A DNA stretch of 62,000 bases from Owenia fusiformis (taxonomy: Eukaryota; Annelida; Polychaeta; Sabellida; Oweniidae): the NCBI GenBank assembly GCA_903813345.2, contig CAIIXF020000010.1, forward strand, positions 23,107,740 to 23,169,739, written 5' to 3'. Position numbers and translations under genes: made by a program. Of the stretch, positions 1-10,305 are shown in pieces; the first letter of the stretch is position 1, and every line of letters starts with the position of its first letter. Below the pieces are notes generated by a model. That model ran no database searches. It had not been told where the DNA came from and worked only from the letters and a program-made list of their open reading frames with translations.

Positions 1-3000
1 CAACACCACAGTACAGGTTCAGTCATATGTGTCTCTAAACAGCAAAAACGGACAGCTGAAACTAATAAGAATTCCCGACTATGAAATCCTAACAGAAATG
101 CATATTTTTATCAGTGCAACAGACGGTGGAGTCCCATCATTAAAGGGCTCAACATATATACTGGTTCATATTCTAGATGTAAATGATAATGCTCCCATAT
201 TTGGACAAAGTTTTTATAATGGTGAGGTGGCCTATAATGACAAGAGGAAACAACCAATTCTTCAAGCTTCTGCCACAGATGTTGACACGGGAGCGAATGG
301 ACTTGTGACCCACTTCCTGGCTTCCAAATCTGCGTTCTTTTCTATCAATCCAGACACAGGTAGATCTACAATGATACTGACACACTTCTTGACTCTCTTT
401 TTGTTAATTCTTAATTGACATGTAGGTTTATAGTAATAATCCATGTTTTATTAAAATATAGAAAATACTTACCTGATTTATAAAATAACATGTTAAGGTG
501 ATATCAAACTGAGCTCAGCTGTAGACTTGGCACGAAGTTCGATGTACACATTAACCATCGGAGCCAGGGATGGAGGTACTCCTTATAAGGTAGCAAGACC
601 AGAAGCTATAGTAAGAATTGACACATTCCCTCCAAATGACATCCTTGTCAGCATCAATTTGACAATATCAAAGGACGTATTTATAAGAGAATTTGGCGAC
701 TTCTCGGACGTCTTAGCAACATCACTCGGTGCAAAGTATCCAAATGCGGTCGTCAAGCTGTATTTTGTTGAAGAACTAGGTCCTGACACTAAGATTGTAT
801 CTAACAGAAGAAAATTACTGCAACGATCAGAAAGGTAAAATATTCGTTTGTAGTATTTAATTTTAACTTTCGTTTTGTTAAACATAAGCGAATAAAACAT
901 AAATATAATTATTCCATAATTACTGCTGGTTTCCCAGGGAAAATATGAAGGAATAAAAATCGTATTGAATCGTATTACATGAAAAAATCGTATTACCCTT
1001 CGGTCAATATCATATTGTCCCTCGGAATAAAACCCATATTCAATCCCTCCCAGTAAATAACCTATATATATTGAACAGATTACAGGGGCGGATCCAGGAT
1101 TTTGTGTTGGGGGGGGGGGGGGGGTGTTTGATAATAACTGTGAGCGAATTAAAAAAGAGTCAAATTTTGTAAAAAACGAGAGAAATACAGGAAAAGAACG
1201 TATTACCCCGAATATTGGTAAATGTCCCAGCTTAACGTTACTTTTTTGATGTGTATTGGTTTACCCTCATACTCTGATAAGAGATTCATTGTTCAGTCAG
1301 TCTGTCTATACATCCATCGCTGTCTATTTCTATTCTATTGACAGGGAAATTACAGTGAATCTTTATGTGTTACAAGATGATTCAACTAGTCACTCTAGAA
1401 ATTACGGAAGTGGTAAAACGTTTCTAAAAAATACCGAGGTGTTAGAGACATGGCAGATGGACAAATCATTGAAAACGCCCAGCAGTGTTTTCCAAAGTAC
1501 GCCAAAACATTCTCTGTCTCACTAAGCAAAACATACAAAAGACCGGCAAAAGACGACGATCCAGGGTTTGCAATTATGGGTTTTCTCTCCTTGTAAAGAT
1601 ACATTTAGAAATCAAATGTGATAGCATATATTTTACTACAGTGCTCAATAATGGGATCTTAGCATCTTACGAGTTGTCTATCAACATCCTGTTTTTCAGC
1701 CGCATTGGAGTCTATCTATGGTATCAAAGCAAACGGCATTGGAGCATATAATGCTTCAGTCACCTCTAAGATGCATTGGTTGTTAGAATGGCCTGGTTGG
1801 TTGTTGATTTTATTCAGCGTCGTCACGTTCATCGTAGTTGTCACAGGGATCATTGTTTGTGTCGTCTGTCACTTCAAGAAAACTAGAAAGAGGTATACAA
1901 GACACATTGTTATAATATTAATAAACAATACAATGAATCAACAGGCAGAAGCATACGATTGACATAACAAAGGCATTCCACATAAGAACGCTTACAGCAT
2001 CGTTATATAAGACGCCTCTATTGCAAGTTTTACATTTGTTGATTTTATGATTTTGTAAGTAGATCTACATCCTCCGTACGCGGGGGTTCAAAATCCAGAA
2101 TATATTCTTCTTTTAAGGAGGTACGGATTCTGGACACGATGGTTGATCTATATCATATTATTTATTCCAGACCTATCACTCCTTTGAATTCCTGGGATCG
2201 TCCTGAAACGCCAAAGGGTAACACAACTTCCCATCTTAGAGTACGGTGTTCACATGGATATCTCTGAATGTTTTCTCATTGTTCTACATCATCCATTGAT
2301 GATTCGAATACATCTCTTGAAGCCGCATTGTTTACAAATAAGCCTAGCAAAGCAATTAAATTGAATGCGATCTGTTTTACTTGTGCAAAAAGAGCCTCCG
2401 AGTGCGCTCCTTAGTGATTTTTATATCATCTCTCCTGCACTAAGGTTCCAGTACACCGTTAAAGTTGAGAGTGTCAGCTTAACTCGAATCTAATTTCCAT
2501 TTAAATTTTCGCGAAATGCAAAATTAGATCACCAAGGGTTAAAATTAAAAAATCATTTTTTCAATCAAAAGGTGTTTTGACAAACGGTTTGTATTTCCAA
2601 TCTAAAAGTCCATAACGACAAAGTTTATGGTCTAAGCAACACAACAGTATATAATCGTGATGTTTCAACTTCCGTTGTTATGTTTACATTTCTTTCTTTG
2701 AAATTATTACCCAAATATCAATCAAAACAATGACAAGTTTCTTTTTTACATCATCATTTTTCATCGATTTTTCATATAAAACAGAAGAATGATATGTACT
2801 TCAGTTGCATTAAAAGAAGACATTTTAATTTTGACACTCTCTATGATAAATTGTGTGAATATGCATCTCCCCTTAGTTCAAATGAGGGTGTTCTGTATAA
2901 AGATATTTTGTTTTCAGATTGGCTTTATGAACTGATATGCCTAAGAAAGTATTCCTTGAGGTCCTCAAATTTTGAGATTATGCATTCTTATACTTATAGT

Positions 3001-5405
3001 AGAGTGAAGTAAAAAGAAGCTGTGTGCGAAAATAGGCGTGGCAATAGGGGCCAAATGTATTTTGCTTGGTGGATGCTACTTTACTTAAATAGTAGAGAAA
3101 CGCCTATTACACCCCTAGTTTATAGATTTAATGTTTGTATTCCCTTAAAAATTATAGCATTGGTGTAATTGTACTTATAGGGGTATCTAAAAATACAATA
3201 AGGTCAAAAATAATCCATTCTGGCCTTGAGATATTTGTCATTTTGAAATTGATTTTCTTAAAATTAGAAAATGACCCCTTGGTGATGGAAGGGTTAATAT
3301 TTAATTTTGCACTCACATAAAATTCAAATAGAGGTCAGATTCCTAAAGCTGGCATTCTTAGCTTTCTAACGGTGTATTGGAATCTTCGTTCCTTCTTTCA
3401 GAGGTGGTCATTTGTATCACTCCAATTTGCAATACTATTTGTTGTTATTTGTGGCAATGTAATGCCGTAAATCAGCATCAACTGCATTCACATGTGGAAT
3501 GGATTGTATATAATTAGTTATTAATTTGTTCCAGAAAATGAAGATCCGCCACCCATGCACACTTCTAACACCCTACCAGTAAGTAAAGGTTTTCATCCAA
3601 ACAATACTTTTGATACCCATGTACAAGAATTAGAAGATGCTTAAACTTGATACTAACTAGATTTTAAAGGCCCCATGTAAAGTTGTCTTATAGTTGTAGT
3701 AGCTATCATTTAGGGTGCAAATTTATTTTTGAAAAAATTCAATTGTATTTTCTATAAATAATACAATGTTGATTGTCTAACTAGGTGGAAAAGAAGAATA
3801 TATTATGTTTCAAATATTACTGTACCATTGGTTTCTATGAGAACAAAAATTCTAAAATGAGTTTTTCATGCATGGATGAGTTCATTTCTTATTTATCAAC
3901 CAATTTTATGCAAATTATAAGGATGAGTGCTTGGTGCTATGACTTGGACTTGAACTCTATTTAGTTTTAAGTGAATACGATATAAGCCAAAGTGGTTTAA
4001 ACTTTACATGGGGCATTTAAGTGATACCGTAAATGAAGATTGATCTGAGCTGCTTGATTTGAAAATGCCGTAGATGGACATTCTGTAAGTCCATATGTAA
4101 TATGCTATATGTAATTCATGTTAACTTATGTCAGTCTATGGTAGGTTTCTCAACAGCGTCATTCGGACACTAATTGTATTATAAATTCAGCCTGGGATAA
4201 CATCAAGAAACGAGGAGAAAGAGGAACATACATTCCGTACATCATCATTGTTCAAACACCACTCAAGCATTATAAAAGTCAGCCCAGCACCATCGACATC
4301 AATAGTTGACAATGTAGATCAAGAAGAGGCAGAAATAGGAGAGGAAATGGAAATTGAGACAGAAATAGAGAATGAAAATATGGGATTTGATGGGAAAGCC
4401 ATGGACCCAAGTAATATTCAACATTTTATTCCCTTTGATTATTTAGTTAAATTGTAGTTGTACACATTGGACTCTTTGTCATATGAATTGGACTACCAAG
4501 AGTGGTAAATATTAATACTATTCTAGTAGCATACATGTACTAGTAAGTCGATAAGTATTGCTAATTTTGCTATTATGTTTGTTCTCTTGCTTTTTTCCTC
4601 ATGAAACTTTCACAACTAAAGGTACAAATATCTGACCTTATTCTATTAAAATTTCCTGACAATCAACTCTATATTGACAAAGTTATGGTTACTATGGTAA
4701 CCATTGTCATGGGTATGGGGGGAAACCTTAGGATTTCCTTGATAAATCACTGTTATACATCAAATAAACCCTTTTTGATGAATAAAAACTATCGATATTG
4801 TCTAATTTTGATGTTGTCAGTTTGTACTAACAAAGAGCTATGATATGACAATAAGATTGTATAGTATAACTGAGAGGATATCCATTCCAACCCGAATCTC
4901 AATCAGCTGATGTCTACAGTGAACACCTCCCTAGCCACACACTTCAAGGATGGATTCAAGAATTTGTACCATGAGTAGGTTGTCAGGCAGCAAATGTGCA
5001 TTGATGCAAAGGGTACCTTCTTTGAGCACCTCATGAAGCCAGCCCCATAGCCAGCTTTTGCTAAGGATACCATGAATTTTTAATACTAAGTTGATTGTCT
5101 GGAAATTTTAATAGAATAAGGTCAGATATATTTACATACATATATCCTATGTTGTGAAAGTTTCATGAAGAAAGAAGCAAGAAAACAAAAGTTATTGCAA
5201 AATTAGCAATACTTATTGTACGCCCTGTAGATGTCTGTAGGGCTTACATGTAACACCCCTCATAGTAGCTCATTTTTCCTGTTTCCCATGATACTGTGTA
5301 TTGAAAAACTGTGTTTTTGTTTCAGAAACTGGTAGAATGTATGAATTCAATACCATAACAAATGAACGAAGATGGGTTAAAGTGCCACACCCTGACCGAG
5401 TCTAA
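1..5405 (+). CDS. Nonclassical cadherin, 3' part of gene (8 exons)
   Basis: Exons inferred from splice sites and continuous frame: 1-359, 498-834, 1345-1412, 1700-1892, 2171-2217, 3535-3578, 4191-4410, 5326-5405 (stop TAA 5403-5405). They join into 448 codons; the 5' part lies outside the window. The first exon carries the end of one cadherin repeat with the calcium-binding linker DVNDNAP, then a second repeat whose DTG turn is rebuilt across the 359/498 junction, followed by ARDGGTP. Next come about 100 residues without cadherin motifs, a single TM helix, a basic stop-transfer (HFKKTRKR) and a roughly 115-residue tail with an acidic stretch (EEAEIGEEMEIE) and C-terminus VKVPHPDRV. The protein should be a calcium-dependent adhesion receptor at the plasma membrane. 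The short tail without a catenin-binding region argues against a classical cadherin; CDH23, PCDH15/Cad99C or Cad87A-like is possible, but I cannot name the orthologue. Exon 3 could read on to 1525 instead of splicing at 1412; only the 1412 donor keeps the frame. Confidence 0.8.
498..1412 (+). CDS. Cadherin exons 2-3: last repeat and membrane-proximal domain
   Basis: Exon 2 (498-834) finishes the last recognisable cadherin repeat and continues into a segment reading ILVSINLTISKDVF and a following helix-like stretch (FGDFSDVLATSLGA), then an Arg/Lys-rich RRKLLQRSERRE. Exon 3 (1345-1412) continues ITVNLYVLQDD. This strand-helix-strand pattern just outside the membrane resembles the ferredoxin/SEA-like membrane-adjacent domain known from PCDH15 and CDH23-type cadherins; that comparison is inference. 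The intron between them contains a run of 16 or so G at about 1110-1125 and AT-rich sequence with no other recognisable feature. Confidence 0.6.
1700..1892 (+). CDS. Cadherin transmembrane exon
   Basis: Acceptor TTTTTCAG ends at 1699 and donor AG|GTATAC follows 1892. The exon reads an extracellular stub (LESIYGIKANGIGAYNAS), Trp-rich pre-membrane residues (WLLEWPGW), about 23 hydrophobic residues rich in Val, Ile and Leu, then a Cys pair and the basic HFKKTRKR. This fixes the topology: the cadherin repeats are outside the cell and the roughly 115 residues encoded downstream are cytoplasmic. Confidence 0.8.
2218..3534 (+). other. Cadherin intron 5, about 1.3 kb
   Basis: No coding signal. The segment about 2515-3310 has weak inverted similarity at its ends (GCAAAATTAGATCACCAAGGG near 2517 against CCTTGGTGAT and TAATTTTGC near 3277-3310), which may mark an old foldback element, too diverged to delimit. 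Confidence 0.35.
3668..4016. mobile_element. TTAA-flanked MITE in cadherin intron
   Basis: Terminal inverted repeats of about 17 bp (AGGCCCCATGTAAAGTT at the left, AACTTTACATGGGGCAT at the right) enclose 349 bp without coding capacity. Both ends abut the tetranucleotide TTAA (3664-3667 and 4017-4020). TTAA duplication is the hallmark of piggyBac and Kolobok-type transposases, so this is probably a non-autonomous derivative of one of them. The superfamily cannot be decided without an autonomous relative. Confidence 0.75.
4553..5222. mobile_element. Foldback (long-TIR) MITE in the last cadherin intron
   Basis: The left arm about 4553-4670 (GATAAGTATTGCTAATTTTG, ATGAAACTTTCACAAC, TGACCTTATTCTATTAAAAT) reappears inverted at about 5090-5222 (ATTTTAATAGAATAAGGTCA, GTTGTGAAAGTTTCAT, AAAATTAGCAATACTTAT). 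Arms are over 110 bp with small gaps. The centre has no transposase. It lies wholly between exons 4191-4410 and 5326-5405, so splicing should remove it. Confidence 0.75.
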
Positions 5406-5641
5406 CGGAGTAACTTCTCTTGTTTGTTGTTATGTCCGCATGGTCTTGTTCTAGAGGTCCTGCCTACACATATGGATTTTTATTATCTGAAGGGTGCCAA
5501 GCCTAGCTTCATATTTGTCATCCAATGTTCCATTGAACAAGCTTTCATATGACATATAACTATATATAGCTATGCTATCAAAGGTTGCTGGCTGATGGGG
5601 GCATGGTCTTCATGAAACAACCTGTATAATTGCCTATGAAT

Positions 5642-5647
5642 AATAAA
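5642..5647 (+). promoter_or_regulatory. Candidate polyadenylation signal of the cadherin gene
   Basis: AATAAA occurs about 240 bp after the cadherin stop codon, the first canonical hexamer in the 3' flank. Further AATAAA motifs follow at about 5720-6050, so the true site is uncertain. Confidence 0.4.
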
Positions 5648-6164
5648 AACAAGAAATAATTCATATATATTTCAATTTGTATAATTCAGCAAAATATTAA
5701 GACAGAGGTACAATACATGTAAATAAATAATAGCAATGTATATAAATATAAAATGACTTATTTTTGTGTTGTGTTTAGGTGGTTTATAATGAAATTAGTT
5801 AATAAATAAAATTAGCATTTTTATCTGCACTATTTTCTTTAAAATGGAAATTCTGTCAACAGGCCAAATAACAGTTACTAAACAGATTGTGCAGATAAAA
5901 CAGAGTGTACCCACCCAAAACCTGTATAACCTGCAACTGGTTTCACAGTATATGTATGTCATATATATGGACAATAAATTATTTTGTAAAACATGATGCT
6001 AGTTTAATGTATAATATGTATGTTAAATATCACTGTGGTGTACAATAAATTATTTTATAAAAGCTAATCAAAAACGTCAAAGTAAAATAGAACTATTTGA
6101 ACATTCATGTAAGCTACAAAATTGCAAACAAGTCAACAATATTACCTTCAACCTTCATTTAATG

Positions 6165-6440
6165 AGCCTCAATCTACATTGAATGATCCTACATCTACAT
6201 TGAATGATCCTACATCTACATTGAATGATCCTACATCTACATTGAATGATCCTACATCTACATTGAAAGATCCTACATCTAAATTGAATGATCCTACATC
6301 TACATTGAATGATCCTACATCTAAATTGAATGATCCTCCTACATCTAAATTGAATGATCCTACATCTACATTGAATGAACCTCAGTCTAAATTGAATGAT
6401 CCTCCTACATCTACACTGAATGACACTCATTCTGAATGAA
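6165..6440. repeat. 21/24-bp minisatellite, block 1
   Basis: About 12 tandem copies of TTGAATGATCCTACATCTACA (21 bp), with variants carrying TCTAAA and a 3-bp CCT insertion that makes 24-bp units. Because units are multiples of three, the + strand stays open (heptapeptide LNDPTST/LNDPTSK) and so does the - strand. The block ends with CATTCTGAATGAACTTC and is followed after about 40 bp by a second block of the same unit. I read this as a minisatellite, not a gene: no splice or promoter context, and both strands are open merely because of the period. Confidence 0.9.
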
Positions 6441-6471
6441 CTTCCTAAACTTCAAATGTTAATTCACACAT

Positions 6472-6832
6472 CTGAATGAACCTCAGTCTACATTGAATGA
6501 TCCTACATCTAAATTGAATGATCCTACATCTACATTGAATGATCCTCCTACATCTAAATTGAATGATCCTCCTACATCTACATTGAATGATCCTCCTACA
6601 TCTAAATTGAATGATCCTCCTACATCTAAATTGAATGATCCTACATCTACATTGAATGATCCTCCTACATCTAAATTGAATGATCCTCCTACATCTACAT
6701 TGAATGATCCTACATCTACATTGAATGATCCTCCTACATCTAAATTGAGTGATCCTACATCTACATTGAATGATCCTACACCTAAATTGAATGATCATAC
6801 ATCTTCACTGAATGACCCTCATTCTGAATGAA
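6472..6832. repeat. 21/24-bp minisatellite, block 2
   Basis: Same unit as block 1, about 15 copies, richer in the 24-bp CCTCCTACATCTAAA variant. It begins with TCTGAATGAACCTCAGTCTA and ends with CATTCTGAATGAACTTC, so both blocks share start and end words. The two blocks therefore look like a duplicated array with intact edges, not one array interrupted by chance. Confidence 0.9.
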
Positions 6833-7699
6833 CTTCACTCTACCTCACTCTACTAACATCAGTCTACATATAGAGACTCAATAAACAATGACAGGAGGCT
6901 GAATTACTCATGCAAAAATAAAAGCAACTTATACATTAGAATACAACACTAACACTTTAGCATAAATAAAATGTCAAGTGCATGACTAATGTAACAGGTA
7001 TCAATAAGATACTTTGAGATGAGACAGTCAATAAGAATATCATATGACTTTGAATAATATCATATTCGATATTATATTAAATTCTCAGGGATTCCTATAG
7101 GCTAGTATTTCTGACGACAGACAACACAAATGAGAACTACATAACATACATTATTGAAAATTATAATTTTCACAGATCCAGCAGATAATTTGGGTAAAAC
7201 AGCTGGAAACAGCAATTAATTGTTGCCTTCGGTTAATGAAAGTTCTCTGGTAGCAATATGAACAAGTTAATATTAATATTAGCAGGAGCCATCAAAACGC
7301 TGATAGTACCAACAAAAAGTTCAAAAAGCAGGCCCAACGTCCTGTATTCTTACATTGAAAATCAATTCTAGCAATACTATCCAGCATGAATCCACTTGTT
7401 GAGAATTGATCATCTTGAGTTCTTCTGAGAAAGTGCAAGTCTTGATGGGGATCCTCGGCACACATGGGGTATATTTTTTGACATTTGGTATGCCAATGGA
7501 GCCATATTTTAGGATCTGGTATGTGAATGCCCCCCCCAAATTACGATTTTTGAGGTATGGCAATGGTCCGATTTTTCCACTTTCTGGTATGAGAATGGTC
7601 GTGGCATTACCTCACACTTGTGGTGTGGTTTTGGTTGTTTTGGATCATTTTCTTCATAGATTTGCCTTCTTAAGACCATCTTCAGTTTGAATATTAGCT
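6833..7699. other. Intergenic, no gene
   Basis: AT-rich sequence with no splice-supported ORF. About 7480-7620 contains loose copies of the word GGTATGNNAATGG that lead into the tandem array at 7700-7860, suggesting this region is the eroded part of the same array. Confidence 0.5.
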
Positions 7700-7862
7700 T
7701 TTTTCTACTTTGGACATTTGGTATGGCATTGGTCCTATATTAAGACATTTGGTATGGCATTGGTCTTATCTTACGACATTTGGTATGCCATTGGTCTTAT
7801 ATCTGGACATTTGGTATAGCATTGGTCCTATATTTGGACATTTGGAATGGCTTTTGGGCATT
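7700..7862. repeat. Tandem repeat, unit about 38 bp
   Basis: Four to five copies of a unit built on GACATTTGGTATGGCATTGG plus a CTTATATT-like spacer (about 7708, 7747, 7786, 7825, with a decayed fifth near 7850). Related words continue either side. No coding function is apparent. Confidence 0.75.
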
Positions 7863-8328
7863 ATTTTGGCTGGTATGGGAACACATTGAAATTTGACAGA
7901 TTGGTATGGGGACATATTGATATCTGCCTAGGCTCCTCGCCAAAATTTACATAAAGTGAACCCCTTGGGCACTGACTTAACATGGGGACATACACCATTG
8001 ACCAATGACTTAGCGTCTGGTTACTATCATGTATGTCACCATGTTACGTCAATGCATCCTTGCAGAAATCCTCAATTTGATTGAATCTCATCAAGAACAC
8101 TCATGTGGGAAATTATTGCTAGAATCCATTTTTAATAGTAAGAATAGGGGTTCTCAAACAGCTTAACTAAGGCCTTTTTAAATTTTCGTTATGTACTATC
8201 AATGATGATTTCCCCTCCATTAATTGGTGGTAGTCTCTTTATGTTTGAATTTTTATTTACATAACCAGCAATGAAAGTACTTATGATAAAGGTAGAAATG
8301 TAACTTGACTTCATTTTCAATGCCTCTA

Positions 8329-8722
8329 AAGGACGATTCTCGGTTTGGAGAACAGTCTCCTGAGCTAATATTTTTTTTCATTAAAAATATAGAAATATTA
8401 CCCAAATTAAACTATGAATATTCAAAAGAGGACATTTAAATCTACAAGATGTAAAAATAACAAATTGGTCTGAAGCAGGGATAACGCTCAATTAGACTGA
8501 TTCAATAAAATACAAGTCTCGATTTGGGGAAAGAAGTTCATCAGTGTACTGCACTAATATTTTTTTACGAAAAATCTAGAAATATTACCCAAATTAAATT
8601 ATGACTATTCAAAAGAAGACATTCAAATCTATATTATGTAAAAAAATCAAATTTGTCCGAAGCAGGGATAATGCTCATTTAGATTGATGAACTTAGTTCT
8701 CCAAACCGAGAAGCGTCCTTTT
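8329..8722. mobile_element. MITE made of two tandem half-units
   Basis: Inverted ends AGGACGATTCTCGGTTTGGA (8330) and TCCAAACCGAGAAGCGTCCT (8697-8720) enclose two direct copies of a unit of about 190 bp. The shared unit words are TAGAAATATTACCCAAATTAAA, present here in shortened form at about 8389 and 8576, and GAAGCAGGGATAA at about 8474 and 8658. No coding capacity. The tandem body inside a single pair of inverted ends suggests internal duplication after or during transposition. Confidence 0.65.
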
Positions 8723-8724
8723 CC

Positions 8725-10035
8725 CAATTTTTTTTCAATTGCAAAAGGTCGAAAATTGATGACAAAGGAGTGGTATCGATATGGAGAACATTTTGAACAC
8801 ATGCTTCTCTTAAACCAGTCATAAAAAAAATCTAAAAATTTAACACATCGTCAATTTAATGGTCATCTTTTGAATAGTAACAATATAATTTGAAAAATAT
8901 CTATATACTGTACTTTCATCTATATTGTTTTAGAAAACACATCAAACACTTGTTTTGTTCTTGGTATCATGTTTCCAGAATGAAATGAAACATCTTTCCG
9001 AACCTCATTGGAACAAAACGACATAAACACAACATGTTTAGGTCTCTCAATATTGTAATTGTACAAAGGAAATTTTGGTTGATTTTAAAAAAGTATCTTG
9101 TTAATGAAATAAAAGGTTTATCTTGACTTTTATCTATTTTGGGGGGATTTTGTTTTAATTTTTTGAATACTTTTTTAAAATCAACCAAAAATTCCTTTGT
9201 ATAACTATAATATTGAGAGGTCTAAAAACATGTTGTATATGCTATTTTGTTCCAACAAGGTTCGGAAAGACATTTTATTTCATTCTCAAGAATTGTTGGT
9301 AGAAAGGAGCAAAAACAAATGCATTAAAAAACAAAAAATGTTAACAAAAACAGTTATATAAAACATTTCTTAGTAATTTTCGCATTAAATTGTTGTCAAT
9401 CAGTCAACATTACATAAAATACCGTGTTTTTTATTACAGAATATTTTCAATGATTGGTTTAAGAGAAAAACATTGTTGAATTCAGTTCTCCATATCGATA
9501 CCAATCCTTTGGTGAATTTTGGAAAATTGTCATTCTGATGTAAACCAATGGGAAATGGTGGGTTCAGGGCAAATCAGATTCCTGGATATCTATTCAGTAA
9601 AGGCTTCACCAAAATAATATGTTTAAATAGAAAATTGAATTGTCTAACTTTCTTGCATGCTAAATGTTAAATTTATTTTGTGAACATTAAAGTTACAGAG
9701 CTTCAAAGTCATTTTTGAAGATCATTTTTGCCCCCTTTGTTATTTCAATGGAAGAGTTTTTAAGAAAAATAATTTAGACTTAGGAGACCTTCAATTTTGT
9801 TGAATGTGAAGAAACATCATTTTTTGTTAATCAAAGTTTGCAAATTCAGTTTTCTACCTAACCTGTATTTTTGCAAGAACTCGGATAGATGAATATTCTT
9901 TCACATGACTTGTGACAAACCTACCATTTCCCATTGGTTTACATGGGAATGACAATTTTCAAAACTTCATCAAATTTGTCATCAATATCTGACCTATTGT
10001 TATTGTTGAAAACAATTGAAAAAAATTTGAGGTAT
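8725..10035. mobile_element. Nested palindromic elements
   Basis: Three levels of inverted symmetry. Outer: about 8727-8775 (TTTTTTTTCAATTG, ATTGATGACAAA) against about 9972-10030 (TTTGTCATCAAT, CAATTGAAAAAAA). Middle: 8775-8815 (GGTATCGATATGGAGAAC, CTTCTCTTAAACCA) against 9455-9510 inverted, and 8981-9092 against 9168-9286 (ATACTTTTTTAAAATCAACC, GTTCGGAAAGA). Inner right: 9530-9575 (GTAAACCAATGGGAAATGGT) against 9915-9950 inverted. No transposase is visible. Probably foldback elements inserted into one another. Confidence 0.6.
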
Positions 10036-10146
10036 TTGAAATAATGTCAATTAATATTTCAAGCCCTAAAAGTATTATTTTCTTTACAGAGTATATGGAA
10101 ATAATAAGCCACACGGTGAACAGAATCGCACCCTTGAACAGAATAC

Positions 10147-10300
10147 AATTTTCCGGATGGAAAATTCAAAATGGCCACCTTAACTGCCTAAAAACTAATC
10201 AGTTCTAAACTTTCCATAGAAACATCTCTAAAATTTTAGAATGAATCCATGAAACCTGTAAACAACCCTCAAGAGACACGTTTTATGGTATTACTTCACA
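10147..10300. repeat. Lone copy of the 163-bp satellite unit
   Basis: Contains GGATGGAAAATTCAAAATGG, CTAATCAGTTCTAAACTTTC and a GAATCCATGAAACCTGTA end, matching the array at 12816-13345 in the same orientation. It is separated from that array by the 2.3-kb element at 10306-12651, which therefore appears to have landed next to or within a pre-existing satellite. Confidence 0.65.
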
Positions 10301-10305
10301 GTGTA

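Noticed and set aside
1105-1125. Poly-G run as a possible G-quadruplex or functional site
   Set aside because: A single homopolymer in an intron; length is error-prone and no context supports a role.
2070-2100. tRNA B-box-like GGGGGTTCAAAATCC
   Set aside because: No A box or cloverleaf could be found upstream.
6155-6798. Arg/Cys-rich minus-strand ORFs (IIQCRCR repeats)
   Set aside because: Antisense of the 21/24-bp minisatellite; the period being a multiple of three keeps every frame open.
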